Positions 1-5,260 of a DNA stretch of 6,112 bases are shown here, piece by piece. The stretch comes from JAYEID01 sp964581885 (GTDB taxonomy: Bacteria > Patescibacteriota > WWE3 > JAUXAW01 > JAYEID01). The translations under genes and the position numbers were made by a program. The stretch covers positions 1-6,112 of the forward strand of contig CAZOPS010000041.1 of NCBI GenBank assembly GCA_964581885.1, in the 5' to 3' direction. Position 1 is the stretch's first letter; the number at the start of each line of letters is the position of its first letter. The notes under the pieces are model-generated. The model was not told where the DNA came from. It did not search any database and was given only the letters and a program-made list of their open reading frames with translations.

Positions 1-969
1 ATTACTCTGACCGAAACCCAATTCACGGAAATTGAATACAGTATTCGGGCAACTTCCTATGCTAGCGCAGGCGCGACGTATTGTTTTCGTTTTTACGATG
101 CAACGGCAGGTGCGGCTTTGGACAATTATGCTGTATATCCGGAAGCAACTGTGGCCAATTCTGCGCCGGAAGTTAGCAACGTAGTTCTAAATGGTGGCGA
201 CCCTATTGATCTTACGGAGGGGACTACTACTTCGGTTCCTATTACAGCTACTATTACAGATCCCAATGGGTGTGAAGACGTGTTTTCTAACGGAACTATT
301 ACTGCAAGGGTATATCGGTCTGGTGTTGGTGAAAGCTGTACCGCAGATGATAATAATTGTTATGTTGATGTAACTTTAACTGAGGATGGGGATACTTGTT
401 CTGGAGCTGGTGATACTACGGGTGATGCTGTGGGAAGTGTAAATATTCAGTTTCACGCTGAACCTACGGATTCGGGAAGTCCTTGGGAATCTGATACTTG
501 GATAGCTGAGGTTACTGCGACCGATGCCAGCTCGAGCTCCCATTCCGCAACATCTTCAGGTATAAATTTGAATACTTTGCGGGCTCTGAGTGTCACTTCT
601 TCCATTTCTTACGGTAATTTAATGGTGAATGAGAATACGGGAGATACAAACTCAGAAGTAACGGTAACTAATACTGGCAATGCAGCTATTGATTTTGAAC
701 TTTCCGGAACCGACATGTGTACAGATTACCCAACTTGTTCAGAAGATATTCTTGCAGTGGGTAATCAAGAATATGCACTTTCTAATTTTAGTTATGGTAA
801 CGGAACTTCTCTTTCCACTTCTCCTTTGCAAATTGAAGCAGATCTTTCCAAGCCAACAACTTCTCCTTCTGATATTACTGATTTGGTTTATTGGGGTATT
901 GGCATACCAGAAGGATCGGCAACAGGCGGCTATTCGGGAGAAAATACTTTTTCTGCTGTGACAGACTGA
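1..969 (+). CDS. Secreted surface protein, C-terminal part (5' end outside window)
   Basis: Frame 1 is open from the first base to a TGA at 967-969, giving 322 residues of a longer protein. The TTG at 118 is internal: coding-like sequence (TYCFRFYDATAGAALDNY) runs straight through it. Residues 1-50 look like the end of a preceding beta-sandwich module. Residues ~53-190 form a Thr/Ser/Asp-rich Ig-like module with cysteines near GCEDV, ESC, NNCY and DTC. Residues ~194-322 form the terminal module, ending in VYWGIGIPEG and YSGENTFSAV. Both modules match the end of the next gene, so the two are paralogues. There is no membrane segment or sortase motif at the C-terminus. Export is inferred from composition, the cysteines and the paralogue's signal peptide. 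The exact role is unknown; cell-surface structural or adhesive protein is the best guess, and no enzyme motif is visible. Confidence 0.85.
   Translation: MTLTETQFTEIEYSIRATSYASAGATYCFRFYDATAGAALDNYAVYPEATVANSAPEVSNVVLNGGDPIDLTEGTTTSVPITATITDPNGCEDVFSNGTITARVYRSGVGESCTADDNNCYVDVTLTEDGDTCSGAGDTTGDAVGSVNIQFHAEPTDSGSPWESDTWIAEVTATDASSSSHSATSSGINLNTLRALSVTSSISYGNLMVNENTGDTNSEVTVTNTGNAAIDFELSGTDMCTDYPTCSEDILAVGNQEYALSNFSYGNGTSLSTSPLQIEADLSKPTTSPSDITDLVYWGIGIPEGSATGGYSGENTFSAVTD
157..966 (+). repeat. Paralogous two-module block, copy 1 (protein level)
   Basis: This block encodes an Ig-like module plus the terminal module of gene 1. It aligns along its whole length with 1897-2712 of the next gene. 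Landmarks shared in the same order are: SAPEVSNVVLNGG / VAPTVSSVALNGG, DLTEGTTTSV / DLTENTTTSV, YRSGVG, QFHAEPTD / QYHADPTD, SSISYGNL / STISYGTL, ELSGTDM, YWGIGIP / YWGIEIP and YSGENTFSAV / YSGSDTFGAV. Nucleotide identity is patchy, so the duplication is old or diverging fast. Copy 1 has an extra cysteine pair after ELSGTDM (CTDYPTC) that copy 2 lacks. Confidence 0.85.
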
Positions 970-978
970 GAAGAGGTC

Positions 979-1013
979 TTGACACTGTTGGGGCGTTATA
1001 GTAGCTTTAAAAT
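979..1013 (+). promoter_or_regulatory. Possible promoter elements upstream of the secreted protein gene
   Basis: A perfect -35-like TTGACA lies at 979-984, ten bases after the stop of gene 1. Two -10-like hexamers follow, each one mismatch from TATAAT: TATAGT at 997-1002 and TAAAAT at 1008-1013. Spacing from TTGACA is 12 and 23 bases, neither of which is the usual 16-18, so no complete sigma-70 promoter can be assembled. If TAAAAT is used, transcription would begin about 28 bases before the ATG at 1048. Read-through from gene 1 is equally possible. Confidence 0.3.
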
Positions 1014-1047
1014 AGTCTTTACTTAAATATTACTTTTCCCCCTGATT

Positions 1048-2730
1048 ATGATTGAGAGAAAGAAGAAATTAAACTTACCACAAAAATATTTGCTTATTCC
1101 CTTTCTAATTTTATGTGTTGTTCTTGTTAATTCTGGTGCTTTTGCTGATACAGCAACAACTAGTGTTACTGTGGGTAACTCTGCTCCTTCTTTTGATGTT
1201 GCTCCCGCCGAAGATACCGCATCAGCTTCTACTAGCCCGACAAATGCGGGGACGGATGTCACTTTTGACGCTACTGGTAATGACTCCAACGGAGATAGTT
1301 ATTATCTTGCTATTTGCAAAACGGATGCTGTAACCGCAGTAAACGGAGACGCGCCCACTTGCGACGGCGGCAGTTGGTGTGTTTCTACTGCGACAGCTGA
1401 CGAGACCGAAGCCTCTTGTAGTTATACCACGCTCGATAGCGATGATGAATCCAACGATTGGTACGCTTTCGTTTGCGATGGTGACTCTTCCAGCGCGAGC
1501 TGCTCTTCCAGTTCGCAGGGTTCCGGCGATAGCGGCTCGCCATTTAAGGTCAACCACCGCCCTACTTTTGACACGATTTCTAATGATGGACCACAGGATC
1601 CGGGAGGGACAGTAACTTGGAGCACTAATGCCAGTACTACCGATAGCGATACTGATGGCACGGCGGATACAGTAAAGCTTGTGGTTTGCAAGACAGCAGG
1701 GGTTTCCGGCGGAGATTGCGATGGTGGAGAGAGCGACCGTTGGTGCCAGTCGAGCTTAGTTTCTGACACTCCTTCTTGCACATATGATGTGCCCACACCT
1801 ACCGCAGACCAATCCTATGACGCTTATGTATACCTTTTTGACAACCACGATTTTGGCGCAGATACCAATCAAGGTTCTAGTAGTAACTATACTGTGAACA
1901 ATGTCGCTCCTACAGTGTCCAGTGTCGCTCTAAACGGTGGTAGTGCTATGGACCTTACGGAGAATACTACCACATCAGTGACTATTACGGGGACAGTGAC
2001 GGACAACAATGCTTGTGGAGATGTTGCTTCGGTGGAAACCAGCCTTTACCGTTCGGGAGTTGGCTGGACAAGCTGCGATAACGATGCCGAGGATGATGAC
2101 AACAGTTGTTATGCCCAAGTAAGCTGCAGTGTGGTCGGCTCAGGCAATACTTGTGACGGTTCGAGTGACGCTTCGGCAGATTACACTTGCAGTGTTTCGG
2201 TGCAGTACCACGCCGATCCTACTGATACTAATACAGTGTACGAAGCAGAGAATTGGCTTTCTACTGTTAAAGCGACGGATGATGATGCATCAACAGGAAA
2301 TGCAGAAGTTTCCAGCGGTGTACAGATGAACAGTTTGACAGCTTTGGACATAACCAGCACTATTTCTTACGGAACACTCGGTCCTGGCGAGGCAATTGAT
2401 CCTTTGGACCAAACTGCTAATGTGACTGCAACCGGTAATGTTGGATTGGATGTAGAACTTTCTGGTACAGATATGACTTCTAATGGAGATAGTATTGCTG
2501 TAACCCAGCAAAAATACGCTCTCGCAGCTAGTACAGCTTATGCAGACGGAACAACATTATCCACTACAGAAACAGAGGCAGAGTTGAATTGTAGTAAGAC
2601 AACAGATAGTGTATCTCCAGCTAATAAGGATACTTATTGGGGAATAGAAATTCCGGCTGATACCCCAAGTGGTGATTATAGCGGTAGCGATACCTTTGGT
2701 GCGGTTAAGGGTGAAACAGTGGATTGGTGA
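1048..2730 (+). CDS. Secreted multi-domain surface protein with cysteine-rich repeats
   Basis: A complete 560-residue protein. The ATG at 1048 opens an evident signal peptide: basic MIERKKK, a hydrophobic core at ~14-29, and likely cleavage after Ala-33 (GAFA|DT). No Shine-Dalgarno is visible; the preceding bases are pyrimidine-rich. The mature chain holds two related repeats, ~46-170 and ~171-285, each with an (I/V)CKT, CDGG, WC and SC-Tyr pattern (Cys 90, 105, 111, 124 and 143; Cys 214, 224, 233 and 244). An Ig-like module follows (~286-428; Cys 323, 343, 354, 360, 369, 381), then a terminal module (~429-555) ending in TYWGIEIP and YSGSDTFGAV. The last two match the previous gene. Asp-rich loops such as DSNGDS and DSDTDG could bind calcium, but I do not see a strict dockerin or cadherin motif. 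There is no C-terminal anchor. I infer an extracellular structural or adhesion protein with internal disulfides; the specific ligand is unknown. The stop is a double TGA-TAG. Confidence 0.88.
   Translation: MIERKKKLNLPQKYLLIPFLILCVVLVNSGAFADTATTSVTVGNSAPSFDVAPAEDTASASTSPTNAGTDVTFDATGNDSNGDSYYLAICKTDAVTAVNGDAPTCDGGSWCVSTATADETEASCSYTTLDSDDESNDWYAFVCDGDSSSASCSSSSQGSGDSGSPFKVNHRPTFDTISNDGPQDPGGTVTWSTNASTTDSDTDGTADTVKLVVCKTAGVSGGDCDGGESDRWCQSSLVSDTPSCTYDVPTPTADQSYDAYVYLFDNHDFGADTNQGSSSNYTVNNVAPTVSSVALNGGSAMDLTENTTTSVTITGTVTDNNACGDVASVETSLYRSGVGWTSCDNDAEDDDNSCYAQVSCSVVGSGNTCDGSSDASADYTCSVSVQYHADPTDTNTVYEAENWLSTVKATDDDASTGNAEVSSGVQMNSLTALDITSTISYGTLGPGEAIDPLDQTANVTATGNVGLDVELSGTDMTSNGDSIAVTQQKYALAASTAYADGTTLSTTETEAELNCSKTTDSVSPANKDTYWGIEIPADTPSGDYSGSDTFGAVKGETVDW
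1183..1902 (+). repeat. Two tandem cysteine-patterned domains inside the secreted protein
   Basis: Protein-level repeats occupy 1183-1557 and 1558-1902. Both start with an aromatic motif (PSFD / PTFD), then GT-x-VT or GTVTW, an Asp-rich loop, (I/V)CKT, a CDGG ... WC segment, SC-(S/T)-Tyr, a DWYAFVCD / DAYVYLFD strand, an Asn/Ser/Gly-rich stretch and a VN end. The regular cysteine spacing suggests the same disulfides in each. The second copy has lost the partner of Cys 143 (VCD has become LFD). The copies differ too much in DNA to be a recent tandem duplication. Confidence 0.7.
1897..2712 (+). repeat. Paralogous two-module block, copy 2 (protein level)
   Basis: This is the counterpart of 157-966, at the C-terminus of the second surface protein (residues ~284-555). 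It keeps the same order of landmarks and ends nearly at the stop, as copy 1 does, so the block is a shared C-terminal unit. The N-terminal parts visible in the two proteins differ, which fits modular shuffling upstream of a conserved tail. Confidence 0.85.
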
Positions 2731-2747
2731 TAGGCGCAAGGCGCCTA
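2731..2747. other. Perfect 7-bp hairpin directly after a stop codon
   Basis: TAGGCGC (2731-2737) and GCGCCTA (2741-2747) are exact inverted complements around an AAG loop, starting at the first base after the TGA of the secreted protein gene. The stem is GC-rich and stable, but the sequence that follows (CATTACAAATT) has no T-run, and the other strand has none adjacent either. It is therefore not a classic intrinsic terminator. It may protect a 3' end, act as a weak or U-tract-less terminator, or be a REP-like dispersed element. Only its presence is certain. Confidence 0.65.
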
Positions 2748-2760
2748 CATTACAAATTAA

Positions 2761-2814
2761 AAATTTCAAATTTCTTGGGCTTGTTTGTGATTTGAAAATT
2801 GGGATTTGAAAATT
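2761..2814. repeat. AT-rich spacer with direct and inverted repeats
   Basis: ATTTGAAAATT occurs twice, at 2790-2800 and 2804-2814 (period 14). A nearly complementary AAATTTCAAAT lies at 2761-2771, pairing 10 of 11 positions with either copy. The second direct copy ends seven bases before the ATG at 2821, so an RNA hairpin using it would sit next to the start region. AT-rich repeats of this look are common in CPR spacers. Whether this one is mobile, regulatory or drift cannot be told from one copy. Confidence 0.55.
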
Positions 2815-2820
2815 CCGGCC

Positions 2821-4296
2821 ATGAAAACATTTAATAAATTATTAAAATCAATACTTGTTTCCTTACTGCTTTTTGTGGCAGCTACTGTACCGGTGATGGC
2901 CGGCTTTGGTGTTTCTCCTTCCCAAATTTACAATAAAAATCTTTTACCTGGATCGCAATTGGAGAAAACCATAATTATTTCCCGCTCTGACCCCTCACAG
3001 GTTCTAAGAGCATCTGTTTCGGTTGATTCGGATCAGAATATCGAGGACTGGTTTAGCTTTGGCCCTGGTCAAGAACTTTTGTTACCTGCAGGTGAGCAGC
3101 GCGTACCTTTGACGATTATAGTTAATGTGCCCGAAGATGCGCCACTAGGTAGTTATGAGGGCTATTTGCGTATTCGCGCTGTACCAGAGGGAGAACAAAA
3201 ATCAGGAATTACGGTAGTGGAGGGTGCTCGGGTGGACTTAGGCTTAGTTTTGACCGAGGTAACCGTATCTGATTTTGTTGTGAGGCTTTTAAAGTTGGAA
3301 GATACTAAGGAAGGTGAGCCGCTCCAGCTACTGATTAAAGCTGAAAATATTGGAAATAGCACAGCAGCTCTTAGTGAGGCGCAGCTAGATATTTATAATC
3401 TTTCTGACGAACTTGTGGAATCTTTATCAGACAGAGATCTGGATGCTATTGAAGCTTTTAAAACAGGAGAGATTTATGCGGAGTTTTCGCATCAGCTTTC
3501 GGAAGGTGAGTATTATGCGCAAGCTAGAGTCTATAACAACGGTGATGTGCTGCGTGAGGAAAAATTATATTTTCGTGTAATGGAAGGAACGCCGCGCGAG
3601 GAGAGAGTGGGTTTGCTGGAACGAATTGGTGGTGGGAGTAGTGGCGCTACTGGTGTACCCCTTAGTGCCATATTCTTCAGTGCGATAGCTGGTTTGGCTG
3701 GGATTGGTTATTTGGTGACTAAAATTGTTAAGAATACCGCCCATGAAGCTGTTGATAGCATGGTCTGGTTGCAGCAGGTTAGTCAATTTTTATCTTTCAT
3801 TTTTGTAATTTCTCTATTTTCAAATTTTACCCACCTAATGTGGATTTATAATCCCCAGCTTTATTTCTGTGTCCGTGTTAATGAGAAGGAAATAGGAGCA
3901 GGTTGTTCAAAAATTGTTGAGGATTCAGAGAAACAGGAGTCGGAGGTGCCGGAAGAGGAGGAAAAAGCTGATTTGGAGGAGAGTTCCGACGGAGAGGAAG
4001 CAGCTGAGGATGCAGCTGAGGATGCAGAGAGCAGAGAAGTTTCAGAGAGTGAAACAGAAGGAGTAGTTGCGGGGAAGGAAACAACACGGGATATTGACTC
4101 GCAACTCAATGTTCTGCCCGACCCCAGGGAAAAGGAGTATCTAGTTTATTCTCGACCGGATCGGGATAGCACTGTACTTTATGAAGCGGTTGAAGGTGAA
4201 AAATTTGAAGTATTAGATTCTTTAAAAGATTGGTACAAAGTGCGAGTGCCCAGCGGGCTTGTGGGTTGGCTAAGTAAGGCATATGTTAAGGAATAA
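2821..4296 (+). CDS. Membrane-anchored envelope protein with C-terminal SH3 domain
   Basis: The protein has 491 residues counted from the ATG at 2821. This start is preferred over an in-frame TTG at 2806 because it gives a clean signal peptide: basic MKTFNKLLK, a hydrophobic core, and cleavage near VMA|GFG at ~27. No Shine-Dalgarno is seen. Residues ~28-125 resemble the beta-sandwich found in Gram-positive envelope proteins (GFGVSPSQI start; VPEDAPLGSYEGYLRI strand). Residues ~146-255 form a second Ig/CARDB-like domain (LLIKAENIGNS). Two membrane helices (~280-302 and ~319-341) are joined by a short cytoplasmic loop, placing both ends outside. A strongly acidic linker (~366-425) leads to a bacterial SH3 domain at ~438-491, with YLVYSRPDRDS, DWYKVRV and GWLSKAYV. 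SH3b domains commonly bind wall peptides or glycans, so the inferred role is linking membrane to wall or to surface proteins. No catalytic domain is present, and the partner is unknown. Confidence 0.88.
   Translation: MKTFNKLLKSILVSLLLFVAATVPVMAGFGVSPSQIYNKNLLPGSQLEKTIIISRSDPSQVLRASVSVDSDQNIEDWFSFGPGQELLLPAGEQRVPLTIIVNVPEDAPLGSYEGYLRIRAVPEGEQKSGITVVEGARVDLGLVLTEVTVSDFVVRLLKLEDTKEGEPLQLLIKAENIGNSTAALSEAQLDIYNLSDELVESLSDRDLDAIEAFKTGEIYAEFSHQLSEGEYYAQARVYNNGDVLREEKLYFRVMEGTPREERVGLLERIGGGSSGATGVPLSAIFFSAIAGLAGIGYLVTKIVKNTAHEAVDSMVWLQQVSQFLSFIFVISLFSNFTHLMWIYNPQLYFCVRVNEKEIGAGCSKIVEDSEKQESEVPEEEEKADLEESSDGEEAAEDAAEDAESREVSESETEGVVAGKETTRDIDSQLNVLPDPREKEYLVYSRPDRDSTVLYEAVEGEKFEVLDSLKDWYKVRVPSGLVGWLSKAYVKE
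4000..4029 (+). repeat. 12-bp tandem repeat in the acidic linker
   Basis: GCAGCTGAGGAT is present twice head to tail (4000-4011, 4012-4023), followed by a partial unit GCAGAG. In frame it adds Ala-Glu-Asp-Ala units to the acidic linker of the SH3 protein. Being a multiple of three, copy changes lengthen or shorten the linker without breaking the frame. Confidence 0.8.
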
Positions 4297-4404
4297 GACT
4301 TTCATCTTACTTTGTTGGGACAACTTTAGAATGGGCGCGGATTTGTAGAGAAACGTTCTTTACCTGTAAAAACCTTTATGGCTAAATAATTTCGTAGGGG
4401 AATT
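4297..4404 (+). other. Spacer between the SH3 protein and the haem protein genes
   Basis: The 108-bp gap contains no gene. It holds a small GTTG-GGA-CAAC hairpin at 4314-4324, a TAGAAT hexamer at 4327-4332 without a matching -35, and TTTACC at 4359-4364, 18 bases before a poor TAAATA. No intrinsic terminator for the upstream gene is visible, so co-transcription with the next gene is allowed. The run GTAGGGG (4394-4400) ends four bases before the next ATG. It is the only ribosome-binding-like stretch next to a + strand start in the window, but it is closer to the start codon than is typical. Confidence 0.4.
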
Positions 4405-5037
4405 ATGGATACGAAAAACACCTTACTTCAACATTTTATAGTTGCTGTTTTCACACTGGGATTGGCTTTTGTTTTTAATCATTTTCTTGGTATTCGCTGG
4501 TCCACTTCTTTTGCTCGTGTTTCTTTTATTCTTCTGTTCTTGACCTTGCTTATTGGTCCTGTAATGAAGTTGCGGAAACCGCAGGCTGTTTCTTCTCCCT
4601 TAAAGCTTCCGTGGAGTTGGCGAAGCGAGTTGGGTATCTGGTTCACAATTGCATCTTTAATTCACGTTTATTTTGTTATGGGTGGCCGTCCGCAGTGGGA
4701 TTTGATGAAGGCTTTGGGCGGGGGTATTGGTGGCGGTGGTTATGGGTTGGCAAACCTTATTGGTTTAGTAGGGTTGGTTTGGGCACTTGTTCTTACTGCT
4801 ACTTCCTTTGGAAAAGTAATTAAGTGGTTGGGAGTTGAGTCTTGGCGATGGCTCCATTCATTTACTTATGTAATATTTTACTTAGTAACAGCACACGCGC
4901 TTTATTTTCAGTTTTTCTCAACCTATGGCGGTGGGCCGGATGGGTTTGGCTATATGTATCTAGCAATGTTTGCTGTAATAACAATTTTGCAATTAGCTGC
5001 TTTTGCAAAAATTGTCTTGAGGCAAGAAAGAAACTAA
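4405..5037 (+). CDS. MsrQ/ferric-reductase-like haem membrane protein
   Basis: This 210-residue protein has about six membrane helices (~10-30, 36-54, 75-93, 115-135, 150-170 and 182-203), fitting the ferric reductase-like transmembrane family; its size is close to MsrQ (YedZ). Candidate haem b ligands are His87 in helix 3 and His151 and His164 in helix 5. The 13-residue gap and the context (SWRWLHSFTYVIF, then TAHAL) match the family pattern, and WRSELGIW resembles the conserved RRxLGL segment before helix 3. There is no FAD or NAD(P)H domain, so it would pass electrons between partners instead of taking them from NAD(P)H itself. MsrQ normally feeds the periplasmic methionine sulfoxide reductase MsrP, which is not in this window. 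An oddity is the Gly-rich loop ~105-114 between helices 3 and 4. The family call is firm; MsrQ function versus another haem reductase role is open, so no symbol is given. Confidence 0.82.
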   Translation: MDTKNTLLQHFIVAVFTLGLAFVFNHFLGIRWSTSFARVSFILLFLTLLIGPVMKLRKPQAVSSPLKLPWSWRSELGIWFTIASLIHVYFVMGGRPQWDLMKALGGGIGGGGYGLANLIGLVGLVWALVLTATSFGKVIKWLGVESWRWLHSFTYVIFYLVTAHALYFQFFSTYGGGPDGFGYMYLAMFAVITILQLAAFAKIVLRQERN

Positions 5038-5163
5038 CACACCTCTCTTCTGATTTTTTTCTATTCCTCCTTTATAATCGCCACGACCGGTTGTTCTTGT
5101 TGGGGGACCTCTCTTCGTAGATTTGTTTTTCAAATAATACAAAATTAGTTTATAAAAATGCGA
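5038..5163. other. Spacer of the convergent gene pair, left part
   Basis: No gene is supported here. The stretch contains a run of seven T (5054-5060) with no adequate stem in front of it, an exact TATAAT at 5073-5078 facing right without a good -35, a 10-bp direct repeat ACCTCTCTTC (5041-5050 and 5107-5116), and a weak ATTTG-TTTTT-CAAAT hairpin (5121-5135). AT content is high from 5119 to 5160. I see no convincing terminator for the haem protein gene. Confidence 0.4.
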
Positions 5164-5226
5164 AACGGGCACGAGGCTCTCTGATACTCTCCAGTGAACC
5201 TGGAAAGTGAGAAAACTGTGCCCGTT
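5152..5226 (-). terminator. Two-tier RNA fold, probable terminator of the - strand gene
   Basis: AACGGGCAC (5164-5172) and GTGCCCGTT (5218-5226) form a perfect 9-bp outer stem. Inside it, 5186-5194 pairs with 5200-5208 around a five-base loop, giving a second 9-bp stem. Read on the - strand this inner stem is complete with one G-U pair; on the + strand the same position is a C-A mismatch. On the - strand the fold begins about 34 bases after the stop codon at 5261-5263 and is followed by a U-run (5158-5154) that starts six bases beyond the stem. All of this points to the - strand RNA. The 45-base interior and offset U-run are unlike a simple terminator, so a structured 3' UTR or small RNA is an alternative. 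Confidence 0.6.
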
Positions 5227-5260
5227 GGTTGGCTTGTGCGTTCACGTGCGACGTACAAAT

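Noticed and set aside
118..120. TTG as the start of the first surface protein.
   Set aside because: The same frame is open and protein-like back to base 1, so the TTG codes for an internal Leu.
967..969. TGA read as glycine (alternative code).
   Set aside because: Both paralogues end at equivalent points with TGA, the second followed by TAG, and nothing protein-like follows either stop.
1222..1796. Antisense open frames opposite the secreted protein gene.
   Set aside because: They have no start context or domain features, and result from the biased Ser/Thr/Asp codons of the real gene.
2806..2820. In-frame TTG that would lengthen the SH3 protein by five residues.
   Set aside because: The ATG at 2821 gives a better signal peptide, and the TTG lies inside the AT-rich direct repeat with no binding site before it.
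3861..4109. Antisense Ser/Leu/Pro-rich frames opposite the acidic linker.
   Set aside because: They are low-complexity mirrors of Glu/Asp/Ala codons on the coding strand.
4982..5014. Palindrome TTTTGCAAAA and flanking CAATTTTGC / GCAAAAATTG inverted repeat.
   Set aside because: It lies inside the last membrane helix coding region, where Phe, Ala, Lys and Ile codons easily produce it; no site function is supported.
5054..5060. Run of seven T after the haem protein gene as an intrinsic terminator.
   Set aside because: The nearest stem (5015-5027, five pairs) is inside the coding region and about 27 bases away.
5064..5073. AAAGGAGGAA on the - strand, a perfect ribosome-binding site.
   Set aside because: No start codon follows at a suitable distance on that strand, and no gene reads away from it.
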